Assembly (NCBI GenBank): GCA_964466035.1
Contig: CAYXLR010000021.1
Location: 1 to 32,834, forward strand
DNA from: JANQEA01 sp964466035
GTDB taxonomy: Bacteria; Bipolaricaulota; Bipolaricaulia; UBA7950; UBA9294
Direction: 5' to 3'
Length of the DNA: 32,834 nucleotides
The first letter of the stretch is position 1; the number at the start of each line of letters is the position of its first letter. The notes beneath the pieces were generated by a model. The model was given only the letters and a program-made list of their open reading frames with translations. It made no database searches and was not told the origin of the DNA. Shown one piece after another: positions 7,429 through 16,157 of the stretch. Both the position numbers and the translations under genes were made by a program.

Positions 7429-9996
7429 TCACCGCCGTCCGGTCCCGGCGTAGGTATCGTAGAGCGAACGCACCTCGATTGCACCCTGCACCCGGTCGGG
7501 CGTCCATCCCGGCGGCGTTACGCAGGCGATCTCGACGTCGCGACCCGCCGGCAGGTCGAAGTAGTTGTCGGAGAACACGACGTCCGGAGCGCCGGACAGC
7601 GTGACCTGCACGAAGCGCGCCAGCGAACGGGATCTTAGTTTCACAACGACGCGGTCGCCCTCACACCGCACGTCGGCATGCAGCGCCGGGTCGACCAGAT
7701 CGAGGTGTTTGCTCGGGACGAACGGATGGACGGCGAGCGTCCGACGTTCGTCGCCCTGCGTCAGCTCGGTGACGAGCGCGACGCCGCGCCGCGCTTCCCG
7801 GTCCAGTCGGTCGGCGAAGTCGAGCGAAGCGATCGGCGCGCTGGACAGCGGAGCGGCCGTGACCCGCTGCTCGTCGGCTTCGAGCGCTTCGCCGGCGAGC
7901 GTCTCCAGGCTCCAGCGGACGGTCCCGCTCCACTCCTCCGTCCGATCGCTCGTGAGGTGAAGGTCCATCCCCGGCGGGTCGTCCAGCACCGAAAGCAGCA
8001 CGGGCGCGTAGAACCGCCGCGCGAAATAATGCAACGCCTTCCACCGCCCGTAGTAGTCGATCGACGACCACGACGCCACCGGCCAGCAGTCGTCGAGCTG
8101 CCAGTAGAGCGTCCCGCCGACGCGGTCCATGTGCCGCCGCCAATGCTCGACGCCGTTGCGGATGCCCTCGGCCTGCAGGACGAGGCTCAGGTAGATCCAG
8201 TCCTCGAACCGTTCGGGCATCCTGAACGCGTCCGTCATCTGCGCCACGATCAAGCCGTTCCCGTGCCGTCCGCGCTGGTGGTGCTCCATCACCCGCGAGG
8301 TGAGGTTCCGATCCTCGGGGTCGGTGTAGGCCTCGACCGTCTTCACCGTCGGGAAGGCCTGGAAGCCGAACTCGCTCATGAACCGCGGCACGCACGAGCG
8401 GAACGCGATGAACGGCTTGCGCCCGTGCCAGACCTCCCAGTAGTGCGCGTCCCCCTGGTCGTGGCCGTTGGCGTCGCGGAACGGCGTGTTCGACGACGGC
8501 GAGCTCGGCCAGTACGCCGCGTCGGGCGCGAGCTCGGACAGCCAATCGGGCAGCGTACGATGGAAGAAGCGCTCGTAGGCCGCCTTCAAAGACTCCCAGT
8601 CGGGGACCCGCGTCTCCTCGCCCGGCGTCCGAATCAGCCCCCGCAGCACGGGGACGCGCCGCGCGAGCTTTACGAGCTCGTCCTCGGCTTCGTGCTTCGC
8701 CCAGCCCCAGCTCTCCCACCCCTGTTCCATCTCGTTGTTGCCGCACAGCAGCGCCAAGCTGGCGCGATGCCGAATCCGGCGCACGTTCTCCTCGACCTCG
8801 GCGCGGACGTTCTCGAGGAAGTCGGGCTCGTCCAGCGGATAGACGCTGCACGAGAAGGAGAAGTCCTGCCACACGAGGAGACCGTAGCGATCGCAGAGAT
8901 CGTAGAAACGCTCGGAGCCGTACAGCCCACCGCCCCATACACGAAGCATGTTCTGATGCGTCGCCGCGGCGTCTGCGATCCGTCGCTCGAGCCTTCGGTC
9001 GCTGACGCGGTGAACGAACGCGTCGGGCGGAATCCAGTTCGACCCCTTCGCGAAGACGGGAACCCCGTTGACGACGAACCGGAACGATCTTCCCCATTCG
9101 TCGGGCTCTTGCCGTAGCTCGAGGGTGCGAAGGCCGAGCCGGAAGCTTCGCGCGTCGACCGTTTCCTCGTCCGCCTCGAGGGAGACGAGGACGTCGTAGA
9201 GCGGCTGATCGCCGTACCCGTTCGGCCACCAGCGCTCGGGGCGTTCGACGTTCACTTCGAGAACGCTTTCGCCGTCGATCCAGCGGCGCGCGACGAGCGG
9301 CGGGCCGCCGTCCGGGGGCGCAACGCGCAGCACGGCTTCGAGGGACGTGTCCGCCCATCGCTCCGCGCGGACGCGCGCTCGGATCGTGACGCCGGCGTCG
9401 GCGTGGACCTGACGGATCTCGACGTCGGCGAGCCGTGCCGTGGTCCGCCCCTCGAGCCGCACGTCCCGCCAGAGGCCGACCGACGGGAGCTTCGGACCCC
9501 AGTCCCAGCCGAACTGGCAGGGCGCCTTCCGGACGTGCGGGGCGCCGGCGATCTGATCGGCCACGCTCGTCACCGGGCGTCGCGCCTGCTCCGCCCTCGC
9601 GGCGGTCGTCGGACCGGTGAACCGGACCTCGAGCGTGTTCTCTCCCTCGCGGATCCGGTCCGTGACGTCCCATCGCCAGCTCCGGTGTTGGTTGTTCGTG
9701 GAACCGAGCGGCTCGCCGTTCAGGGTGACGGTCGCCAGCGTGTCGATCCCGTCCGCCACCAGGAAGAGCTTGTCCTCGGAGCGCAGATCGCCCGGCACGT
9801 CGAACCGCCGGCGATACTCCCACTCCGCGTCGGAGACCCACGCGACGCGCAGCTCGTTGTCCCGGTGGAAGGGATCGGGGATCCTTCCGAGCTCGAGAAG
9901 GTCCGTATGCACGCACCCCGGGACCCGCGCGGGGAGCCATTCCTCGGTGCCGGCTTGGCGGAACTCCCACGCCCCGGCCAGCGAGTGGACGCGCAT
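7429..9996 (-). CDS. GH2 beta-mannosidase
   Basis: An 855-residue protein; the ATG at 9996 is preceded by GAAGGGAGG. Domains follow the usual GH2 mannosidase order: sugar-binding domain (about 1-165, with QFGWDWGPKLPSVGLWRDV), immunoglobulin-like domain (about 170-275), then the TIM barrel. The acid/base is Glu422 in CGNNEMEQGW and the nucleophile Glu542 in FMSEFGFQAFP; WGGGLYGSERFYDLCD and TLYWQLDDCWP are further family signatures. No signal peptide, so it acts in the cytoplasm and removes terminal beta-mannose from imported manno- or glucomanno-oligosaccharides. It follows the transporter genes by 13 bases and precedes the mannose isomerase gene. Narrow substrate (beta-1,4 mannan against N-glycan core) is inferred from the locus. 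Confidence 0.93.
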   Translation of the reverse strand: MRVHSLAGAWEFRQAGTEEWLPARVPGCVHTDLLELGRIPDPFHRDNELRVAWVSDAEWEYRRRFDVPGDLRSEDKLFLVADGIDTLATVTLNGEPLGSTNNQHRSWRWDVTDRIREGENTLEVRFTGPTTAARAEQARRPVTSVADQIAGAPHVRKAPCQFGWDWGPKLPSVGLWRDVRLEGRTTARLADVEIRQVHADAGVTIRARVRAERWADTSLEAVLRVAPPDGGPPLVARRWIDGESVLEVNVERPERWWPNGYGDQPLYDVLVSLEADEETVDARSFRLGLRTLELRQEPDEWGRSFRFVVNGVPVFAKGSNWIPPDAFVHRVSDRRLERRIADAAATHQNMLRVWGGGLYGSERFYDLCDRYGLLVWQDFSFSCSVYPLDEPDFLENVRAEVEENVRRIRHRASLALLCGNNEMEQGWESWGWAKHEAEDELVKLARRVPVLRGLIRTPGEETRVPDWESLKAAYERFFHRTLPDWLSELAPDAAYWPSSPSSNTPFRDANGHDQGDAHYWEVWHGRKPFIAFRSCVPRFMSEFGFQAFPTVKTVEAYTDPEDRNLTSRVMEHHQRGRHGNGLIVAQMTDAFRMPERFEDWIYLSLVLQAEGIRNGVEHWRRHMDRVGGTLYWQLDDCWPVASWSSIDYYGRWKALHYFARRFYAPVLLSVLDDPPGMDLHLTSDRTEEWSGTVRWSLETLAGEALEADEQRVTAAPLSSAPIASLDFADRLDREARRGVALVTELTQGDERRTLAVHPFVPSKHLDLVDPALHADVRCEGDRVVVKLRSRSLARFVQVTLSGAPDVVFSDNYFDLPAGRDVEIACVTPPGWTPDRVQGAIEVRSLYDTYAGTGRR

Positions 9997-10009
9997 CGCG
10001 ATCCTCCCT

Positions 10010-10963
10010 TCAGCCGTCGGTCGAATACCTGTCACAGGCGACCGAGTGTCCCGGCTCGATCTCGACCAGCCGCGGCCGTCGCTCTCTGCAGCGTTCGCTC
10101 CGATGCGGATCGCAGCACCGCTCGTAATAAACGCAGCCGGTCGACAAGTCCTCCTGCTTGGCCCGCAGTTCGATCTCGACGTCCTCCCACTTCTGGTCGA
10201 GCCGCGGGACGGACGCCATCAGCATCCGCGTGTACGGATGGGCCGGATGGTCGTAGATCTTCTCGGTCCGGCCGAATTCGACGACGCAGCCTCGGTAGAG
10301 GATCGCGGCGTCCTCGCTGATGTAGTAGCCGAGCGACAGGTCGTGGGTGATGAACAGGACGGCGAGGCCGCGCTCCTTCAGGTCGGCGAGAAGGTTGAGG
10401 ACGTCGATCCGCGTCGACGCGTCGAGCATGCTGATGATCTCGTCGGCGACGAGAAACCGGATGTCAAGGAGCAACGCGCGCGCGATGAGGAACCGCTGCA
10501 ACTGCCCCCCGCTCAGTTGGTGCGGGTACTTGTCCAACACGTGCCGGGGGTTGAGTCCGACCGATTCGAGGGACCGGCGAACCTTCTCGTCCCATTCGCG
10601 GTCCTCGACGCCGGGGAAGAAGTGGTCCCGGACGATCTCGAACACCCGATCCGCCTTGAAAATCGGGTTGTACGAGCTGAACGGGTCCTGGAAGACGCCC
10701 TGCACGTTTCGGTAGTACGCCTTCAACGCGCCGCCCCGGAGCGTCGCGATGTCCCGGTCGTCGAACGTGATCTTCCCGCCCGTGATCCCGATCAGCCTCA
10801 AGATCATCTTGCCGATCGTGCTCTTCCCGCTTCCGCTCTCGCCGATCAGCGAGACGACCTCACCGTCTTTGACCGTGAAGCTGACGTCGCTGACCGCGCG
10901 AAGCTGCTTCCCTCCGAACGTGCCAACCCGATAGATCTTCGATGCGTTCTCGAGCCTAAGCAT
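10010..10963 (-). CDS. Opp-type ABC importer ATPase, F subunit (oligosaccharide type)
   Basis: A 317-residue ATPase; the frame opens 27 bases earlier, but the ATG at 10963 overlaps the previous gene by eight bases (ATGCTTAG) and begins the conserved MLRLENASKIYRVG. Walker A is GESGSGKST, the Q-loop VFQDPFSSYNPI, the signature QLSGGQLQR, Walker B LVADEIISMLDAST, switch His in ITHDLS. The ADEIISMLDAS version, in place of ADEPTSALD, is one I associate with sugar-specific Opp transporters of Thermotogae and archaea. The C-terminal extension HPYTRMLMASVPRL plus cysteines (CVYYERCCDPHRSERC) is the oligopeptide/dipeptide domain typical of this class. It pairs with the D subunit gene beside it. Confidence 0.9.
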   Translation of the reverse strand: MLRLENASKIYRVGTFGGKQLRAVSDVSFTVKDGEVVSLIGESGSGKSTIGKMILRLIGITGGKITFDDRDIATLRGGALKAYYRNVQGVFQDPFSSYNPIFKADRVFEIVRDHFFPGVEDREWDEKVRRSLESVGLNPRHVLDKYPHQLSGGQLQRFLIARALLLDIRFLVADEIISMLDASTRIDVLNLLADLKERGLAVLFITHDLSLGYYISEDAAILYRGCVVEFGRTEKIYDHPAHPYTRMLMASVPRLDQKWEDVEIELRAKQEDLSTGCVYYERCCDPHRSERCRERRPRLVEIEPGHSVACDRYSTDG

Positions 10964-11918
10964 TCGACTCGGTCTCCCTCCAGCAGGCAACGAAGTGCCC
11001 CGGCTCGATCTCGACGAACGGCGGCACGTCTCGGCATCGCTCGAACGCCGCCGGGCACCGCTCCCGAAACCGACACCCCTCCGGCGGGTCGAGGAGCAGC
11101 GGAGGCTTCCCGGGGATTCCCGTCAAGCGGGTCGCGTCATGCTTCACCCCGACCTTCGGAAGCGAGGTGATCAGCAACTTCGTGTACGGATGCCTCGGCG
11201 AATGGATGATCGTCTCGGTCGGGCCCTTCTCCGCCAACTGGCCGGCGTACATGATCAGGATGCTGTCGGCGATCTGATAGAGGATCGACATGTCGTGCGT
11301 GATCACGATGATGCTCTTGACGATCTCCCGATCGCGGAAGTCAACGAGCATCTTCGCCACCGCCTTTTGCGTCGAAACGTCGAGCGCGGAGGTGATCTCG
11401 TCCGCCAGAAGAAGGGACGGATCCATCAGCGTCGAAAGGACCATCACCATCCGCTGCTTCATCCCGCCCGACATCTCGATCGGATACATCTTCAGGACGC
11501 TGCGGTTCAGTTCGACCAGGTCGAGCCGCTTCTCCAGCTCGGGCAACGTCCGCTTCGGGTCGATCCTGCGAGAACGGAGAAGCTCCGCCGCCATTCGGCC
11601 GACCTTTCGCGTCGGGTTCATCGCGTTCATCGCGTACTGAGGGATGACCGAGATCTCCTTGAACCGGAACCGGTTCATCGCCTCGACGTCGGCGATCGGC
11701 AGTTCCCGATCGTCGAGAAGGACGCGTCCCCCGACGTGCCGCATCGGGGGGACGAGGAGAATCAGGCCGTTCGCGAGCGTCGTCTTCCCGCAGCCCGACT
11801 CTCCGGCCAGCCCCATGATCTCGCCGTCCGCGATGGAGAACGTCGTGCTCTCCAGCGCGCGGACGTCTCCGCGCAGGGTCTGATAGTAGACGGTCAGGTC
11901 TTCGACTCGAAGGCTCAC
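10956..11918 (-). CDS. Opp-type ABC importer ATPase, D subunit
   Basis: A 320-residue ATPase starting at a GTG four bases after the permease stop codon. Walker A GESGCGKTT, signature MSGGMKQRM, Walker B LLADEITSALDVST (Ile in place of the usual Pro after DE), switch His in ITHDMS. The C-terminal region has HPYTKLLITSLPKVG and the cysteine cluster GCRFRERCPAAFERC that marks OppD/DppD proteins. It should form a heterodimer with the next gene product and power the two permeases upstream. The whole cluster lies between the binding protein and the beta-mannosidase gene, so sugar oligomers are a better guess than peptides. Confidence 0.9.
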   Translation of the reverse strand: MSLRVEDLTVYYQTLRGDVRALESTTFSIADGEIMGLAGESGCGKTTLANGLILLVPPMRHVGGRVLLDDRELPIADVEAMNRFRFKEISVIPQYAMNAMNPTRKVGRMAAELLRSRRIDPKRTLPELEKRLDLVELNRSVLKMYPIEMSGGMKQRMVMVLSTLMDPSLLLADEITSALDVSTQKAVAKMLVDFRDREIVKSIIVITHDMSILYQIADSILIMYAGQLAEKGPTETIIHSPRHPYTKLLITSLPKVGVKHDATRLTGIPGKPPLLLDPPEGCRFRERCPAAFERCRDVPPFVEIEPGHFVACWRETESNA

Positions 11919-11922
11919 GTTC

Positions 11923-12789
11923 TCACGTCTCTCTCAGTTTCGGGTTGAAGAGCTCGTCGAGGCCGACGTTCATGAAGTACAGCGCTCCGACGATCGCCGC
12001 GATTGCGGCCCCCGGTGGGACGAACCACCACCACGTTCCGAGGGGGAGCGCGCCCCAGAGGACCGCGTACTGCATCATGATGCCGAGTGAGAATCCGGTC
12101 GTCGGGCCGAGTCCGATGAAGTCGAGCGTCGCGGCGATCAGGATCGCCCCGCCGAACTGAAGGATGAACGCCATCACCAGGTACGACATCATGTTCGGCG
12201 CGATCTCGGTGAAGATGATCCGCAGAGGCTTCATCCCGCTCATCCTCGCCAGGTCGACGAACTCCCTCGACCGCAGGGAGAGCGTCTGGGAACGGATCGC
12301 GCGCGCCGCCCATGGCCAGGAGGTCAATCCGATGAAGACGCTCTCGAGGATGAGCCCACGAACCTCGAAGTACGCCGAAATGATCAGCAGCAACGCGAAC
12401 GTCGGAATCACGAGGACGATGTTGGTCAGCACGTTCAGGCTTTCGTCGACCATCCCTCCTCGATACCCGGCGACGAATCCGACGAGCATCCCGATCAGCG
12501 TGGCGAGGCCTCCGCCGAGCGCGCCGACGATGAACGTCGCCCGCACGCCGGCCACGAACTGCGCGAAGACGTCCTGCCCGAAGACCGTGGTCCCGAACCA
12601 GAATTCGGACGACGGCGGATCCGACAACGGGCCGACGAACGCTTCCGGATCGTGCTTCGTGAACAGCGCGCCGACGGCGGCCAGCACGAGGAAGAACAGG
12701 ACGATCGAGATCCCGACCTTCAGCTTGTTGTTGCGGAGGGCGAAGTAGAGAAACTCGTTGCGCTTCTTCTTGTCCTTCGCTTCCGCCAT
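11923..12789 (-). CDS. Opp-type ABC importer permease, C subunit
   Basis: A 288-residue membrane protein with a charged N-terminus (MAEAKDKKKRNEF) and one helix, then the DPP/OPP permease core of five helices. The coupling-loop region reads FVDLARMSGMKPLRIIFTEI followed by APN, matching the EAA motif of DppC/OppC. FGTTVFGQDVFAQFVAGVR is the conserved periplasmic stretch after the first helix. The ATG at 12789 lies two bases after the stop of the B subunit gene; a much longer open frame upstream in the same phase is antisense-free overprint of the B gene and is not used. Forms the pore with the B subunit. Confidence 0.92.
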   Translation of the reverse strand: MAEAKDKKKRNEFLYFALRNNKLKVGISIVLFFLVLAAVGALFTKHDPEAFVGPLSDPPSSEFWFGTTVFGQDVFAQFVAGVRATFIVGALGGGLATLIGMLVGFVAGYRGGMVDESLNVLTNIVLVIPTFALLLIISAYFEVRGLILESVFIGLTSWPWAARAIRSQTLSLRSREFVDLARMSGMKPLRIIFTEIAPNMMSYLVMAFILQFGGAILIAATLDFIGLGPTTGFSLGIMMQYAVLWGALPLGTWWWFVPPGAAIAAIVGALYFMNVGLDELFNPKLRET

Positions 12790-12791
12790 CG

Positions 12792-13778
12792 CTACTCCCC
12801 CACCATTCCCTTCCGCGTCCTCGGGTCGACGATGACGTACGCGATGTCGATCAGGAAGTTGGCCAACAGGACGCCCATGATGATGAACAGAAAGCATCCC
12901 TGCACCAGGAAGTAATCCTGGTTCTGGATCGCCGCCAGAATGAGGTAGCCGATGCCCGGGTAGGAGAAGACGACCTCGGTCACGAGTGCCCCCGCGACGA
13001 TGACGCCCAGCTGCAGCGCCAGGCCGGTGATCTGCGGGAGAATCGCGTTCCTGAAAGCGTACTTCCGGATCAGTTTTCTCGGCGCGCCGAGCGCCTCCAA
13101 GTAGTGCGAGTAGTCCGCCTCGAGCTCGTAGATGATCATGTTCCGCATTCCGATCGCCCACCCGCCGAAGAAGATGATGAACAACGAGGCGAACGGAAGG
13201 AACCAGTGATGCAGGACGCTCCCGACGAAAGTCCACGAGAGCTCGGTCCCCATCGTGTAGCTGTACGCCCCCGCGATCGGGAACCACCCCAGGATGATCC
13301 CGAACAGCCAGGCGAGCAGGATCCCGAGCCACATGTACGGGGTCGCCGTCAGGAGATACGCGATCGGCAACGCCGTGTTGTCCAATCGCTTCGTTCGGGC
13401 CGCGAAGGCACCGAACTTGTTCCCGGCCCACCAACTGAGCAGGATCGCCGGCAGCAGCAGGAAGATGTCGTACGGCACGGCGTCCTTGATGACGTCGGCC
13501 ACGGGCGTCGGGAACAGGTACGTGCTGATCCCGAGGTCGCCGTGAAACAGGGCGTTCCAGAAGTTCAGGTATTGCTGCCAGATGGGAAGATCCAGTCGGA
13601 ACGCGTGGGTATAGTACGTGTACATCGTCTCTGCGGCGTTCGCGTTCAGCGCCGCGCGAGCAAGCATGTTCTGGATCGGATCCCCCGGCGTCAGACGTGG
13701 GATCAGCCAGTCGATGGTCACCGCGAGGAAGAAGGTGACGAGGTAGATCAGCAGCTTTCTCCCGAAGTAGCGTCTCAC
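12792..13778 (-). CDS. Opp-type ABC importer permease, B subunit
   Basis: A 328-residue membrane protein starting at GTG 13778. The N-terminus RRYFGRKLLIYLVTFFLAVTI is the first helix of DppB/OppB, followed by PRLTPGDPI and a periplasmic loop, then five helices. The EAA-like motif is YSHYLEALGAPRKLIRKYAF followed by RNAILPQ. ETVF-type FSYPGIGYL near residue 275 is also characteristic. It is separated from the binding protein gene by 78 bases that contain a strong hairpin, so it is probably made in smaller amount than the binding protein. Confidence 0.92.
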   Translation of the reverse strand: MRRYFGRKLLIYLVTFFLAVTIDWLIPRLTPGDPIQNMLARAALNANAAETMYTYYTHAFRLDLPIWQQYLNFWNALFHGDLGISTYLFPTPVADVIKDAVPYDIFLLLPAILLSWWAGNKFGAFAARTKRLDNTALPIAYLLTATPYMWLGILLAWLFGIILGWFPIAGAYSYTMGTELSWTFVGSVLHHWFLPFASLFIIFFGGWAIGMRNMIIYELEADYSHYLEALGAPRKLIRKYAFRNAILPQITGLALQLGVIVAGALVTEVVFSYPGIGYLILAAIQNQDYFLVQGCFLFIIMGVLLANFLIDIAYVIVDPRTRKGMVGE

Positions 13779-13810
13779 GGTGACTCCCGCCTACTGGGCG
13801 CAGATAGGAA

Positions 13811-13844
13811 ACCGCCCCTTCCATAGTCTACCGGAAGGGGCGGT
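13811..13844 (-). promoter_or_regulatory. Strong intercistronic hairpin after the binding protein gene
   Basis: A perfect 12-bp stem: ACCGCCCCTTCC (13811-13822) pairs with GGAAGGGGCGGT (13833-13844), loop of ten bases. It begins 12 bases after the stop codon of the binding protein gene. On the minus strand it is followed only by TTTCC, so it is at best a partial terminator. Such hairpins between binding protein and permease genes usually protect or attenuate the message, giving excess binding protein. Confidence 0.75.
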
Positions 13845-13856
13845 GAGAAGCTCTAT

Positions 13857-15566
13857 CTACTCTGCCGGTTCCAGCTCGCAGAGCATCATCAGGCCGCCCA
13901 ACTGCCAGTAGCCCGACCACGTGGTCGGCAGGCGGCTGGGCGTGTTGTCTCCGTCGACCGGCCAGTTCGTCCAGACCGCGTCGCTGTACTGCGCCCACAT
14001 CCCGTTGTACCACAGCGGGATCATCGGTACTTCTGAGAGCAACACTCGCTGAATGTCGGCACAAGCGGCCTTCATCGCAGCGATGTCGCTCGTCGGAATC
14101 GCGGCCAGCGCATCGACCAGATCGAAGATCTCCTGGTTGTCGTACCGGCCGAAGTTGCCGCTCTGCATCTGGGCCTGGATCGGGTGCCTGAACAGGAGGT
14201 TGTACAGCGTCCACGGCGTGTTGCTCAGCGCCGCCCAGTTGTTGAGCGTCATGTTGAACGTCCCGGTCTGCATCTGCGTGTTCCAAGCGCCGTAGTCCGG
14301 GGTGACGTCCTCGACGTTGATCCCGGCGGCCTTACAGCTGTCGGAGATGACGGCGATGGCCGCCATCCAGTCCGTCCATCCGCTCGGGCAGGTGACTTCC
14401 AGCGCGATCGCGGAGCCGTCCGGCGCCTCGACGTAGCCGTCTCCGTTGACGTCGACGTAGCCGGCGTCGGCGAGAATCTGAGCAGCCATTGCGGGATCGT
14501 AGGTCCAACCGAGTTCCACCACGACGTCCTCGTCGACGTAGTCCGACAGCGACGGGAGAAGGCCGGTCGGGCTGGCCGCCGCGACCAACTGCGCGTACGC
14601 GACGTTGACGATGTCGTCCACGTTGATGGCGTAGGCGAGCGCCTCTCGGAACACCGCGTCGTCCATCGGCGCGATCGTCGTGTTGAGGAACAGCACGGCC
14701 GTGTTGGCGGACAGCATGTACGGCGCGCCGTCGAAGTACGTCGTGACGACGTTGTTGTCCGACAGCCCCGCCACACCCGGCAGGAAGTGGTTGCTCAGAT
14801 CGAGCTCGCCCATGATGACCGATCCCAGCGCCACGTTGTTGCTCGAATAGCGGATGTCGACGATCCGCTTCGGAGCCGGGTAGAGACCAAGAGCGTCGAT
14901 CGCCCACCAGTTCTCGTTGCGGACCCAGACGTTGCGGTCCGACGCGTGCGTGTCGTACAGGTAGGCGCCCGAGCCGATCGGATTCTCGTTCGCTCCGATG
15001 GTGATGTCCTCTTCGCTCCGATCCTCCCACAAATGCTTGGGCACGATCGGGATGTTGTACAGGTTGTTGTCGAACTCCTGGTACAGGGGCTCACTGGTGA
15101 AGTTGAACTGGACGATCAAGTCGCCGATGTTGATGACGTTCACCAAGTACTCCCACATCGGAGCGAACCACAGCGCTTCGTACTGATCCGCTAGGTTCAT
15201 CGTGAACACGACGTCGTCAGCCGTCAGCGGCGCCCCATCGCTCCACGTGAGCCCGTCCCTGAGAGTAACCTCATAGACGTTGTCGCTGACCCATTCTCCG
15301 CTTTCCGCCAACCACGGGATCATTACGTTGGTCAGCGGGTCGTAGTTAAACAGCGTCTCGTAGACCAGGCCGAGCGTTCCGGTGGTGTTCGCAAGACTCC
15401 CCGGCTGGAACGGATTCCACGTGGACGCCGGGCCCCACGCCGCGCCGCCCACGTACAGCGTCTCGCTTCGTTCGTACACCTGCCCGACGGCCAACGCGCC
15501 GAGCACCCCTACGGACAACAGCAACAGCACCAGCATGCTGATGACCCTCTTACTCCTCGACCACAT
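13857..15566 (-). CDS. Family 5 extracellular solute-binding protein (probable oligosaccharide binder)
   Basis: A 569-residue exported protein. The signal peptide is SKRVISMLVLLLLSVGVLGA with cleavage near ALA-VGQ; there is no lipobox. Family 5 (DppA/OppA-like) features are NPFQPG, LVYETLFNYDPLTN, WLAESGEWVSD, VTLRDGLTWSDGAPLTADDV (about 100-120), and FREALAYAINVDDIVNVAY (about 305-325). An insert VDVNGDGYVEAPDG (about 370) looks like a calcium loop and is common in long family 5 proteins. Members of this family in Thermotoga bind cello- and manno-oligosaccharides; the neighbouring beta-mannosidase, cellobiose phosphorylase and beta-glucosidase suggest the same here. The ATG has AAAGGGAGG upstream. 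First gene of the leftward operon, under the operator at 15832-15847. Confidence 0.88.
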   Translation of the reverse strand: MWSRSKRVISMLVLLLLSVGVLGALAVGQVYERSETLYVGGAAWGPASTWNPFQPGSLANTTGTLGLVYETLFNYDPLTNVMIPWLAESGEWVSDNVYEVTLRDGLTWSDGAPLTADDVVFTMNLADQYEALWFAPMWEYLVNVINIGDLIVQFNFTSEPLYQEFDNNLYNIPIVPKHLWEDRSEEDITIGANENPIGSGAYLYDTHASDRNVWVRNENWWAIDALGLYPAPKRIVDIRYSSNNVALGSVIMGELDLSNHFLPGVAGLSDNNVVTTYFDGAPYMLSANTAVLFLNTTIAPMDDAVFREALAYAINVDDIVNVAYAQLVAAASPTGLLPSLSDYVDEDVVVELGWTYDPAMAAQILADAGYVDVNGDGYVEAPDGSAIALEVTCPSGWTDWMAAIAVISDSCKAAGINVEDVTPDYGAWNTQMQTGTFNMTLNNWAALSNTPWTLYNLLFRHPIQAQMQSGNFGRYDNQEIFDLVDALAAIPTSDIAAMKAACADIQRVLLSEVPMIPLWYNGMWAQYSDAVWTNWPVDGDNTPSRLPTTWSGYWQLGGLMMLCELEPAE

Positions 15567-15659
15567 ATAGCCTCCCTTTGCTGCAACCTCGTTTTCGCTC
15601 GCCGTTTCGCCCTTGCTCTTCGTCCGTCCGCATCACCCCCGAGACGAGTTTCCGGTCAT

Positions 15660-15821
15660 CTAGTGGAGATGCCCACAGGGACGCCCATTGGAACCGAGAT
15701 GATGAGACGGAGGAAAGGCCAACGTCATGCGCGCGACGGCCGTAGGGCCTGCCGCTTGAGCGAGAACTACGGCCCCATCTGCCGAAACGACAACTACAGC
15801 AGATTCAGGCCTTCGGTCCAA
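15660..15821 (-). CDS. Candidate leader ORF (TTG start) upstream of the binding protein gene
   Basis: Fifty-three codons from TTG 15821 to TAG 15660. The start has AAGGAGG with five bases between, at the very beginning of the predicted transcript, and sits at the same place relative to promoter and operator as the ATG of the LacI gene on the other side. The peptide (LDRRPESAVVVVSADGAVVL at its start) resembles nothing I know. It ends 94 bases before the binding protein gene. It could be a translated leader with a control role or a chance frame behind a chance purine run. Confidence 0.3.
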   Translation of the reverse strand: MDRRPESAVVVVSADGAVVLAQAAGPTAVARMTLAFPPSHHLGSNGRPCGHLH

Positions 15822-15831
15822 TGTGGCCTCC

Positions 15832-15847
15832 TTGGGAGCGCTCCCAA
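15832..15847. promoter_or_regulatory. LacI-family operator, CebR/CelR-box type (site 1)
   Basis: Perfect 16-bp palindrome TTGGGAGCGCTCCCAA. Its inner 14 bases equal the published box of the cellulose-utilisation repressors CebR (Streptomyces) and CelR (Thermobifida), TGGGAGCGCTCCCA. It covers the expected transcription start of the leftward operon, so bound repressor would block it. The regulator is almost surely the LacI protein encoded at 16327. Confidence 0.85.
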
Positions 15848-15875
15848 CCATATCATGAATCCCTTTACGTGTCAA
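15847..15875 (-). promoter_or_regulatory. Promoter of the leftward transporter operon
   Basis: On the minus strand TTGACA (15875-15870), 17 bases, TATGGT (15852-15847). The -35 is perfect consensus. The 14-bp operator box starts at the next base. The predicted leader before the binding protein gene is about 270 bases long. Confidence 0.75.
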
Positions 15876-16063
15876 GGTGCTCTTTTTATGCGTTCCATAG
15901 GGGATTTACATGCTTCGAGGTCCCGAATCAGCGCAGACCGCCGCCGTTTCTTATTTCGCGGATCTCCTGCATCCACTTGGTTCTCGCCTTCTAACGCAGT
16001 CCTGTTATTGATTCTAGCTCTATGCTTTGGATTGGCACCGCTCCCAGTGCGTCCTTGCAGTTC

Positions 16064-16142
16064 CTCCCAGCGCTCCGTCGCGAACCTCCTGTCTCCTCGC
16101 CGAAGCGACGCGGTGCCGCGCGCGGGTTCTCCCAGCGCTCCG
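16064..16142. repeat. 14-bp direct repeat in the divergent intergenic region
   Basis: CTCCCAGCGCTCCG occurs at 16064-16077 and 16129-16142, 65 bases apart. Each copy has the AGCGCT centre and one good half of the operator box but not the other half. Otherwise 15876-16157 holds no gene or promoter I can support; its left part is poorer in GC than the rest of the window. Confidence 0.5.
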
Positions 16143-16157
16143 AAAAGGAGGTAAGTC

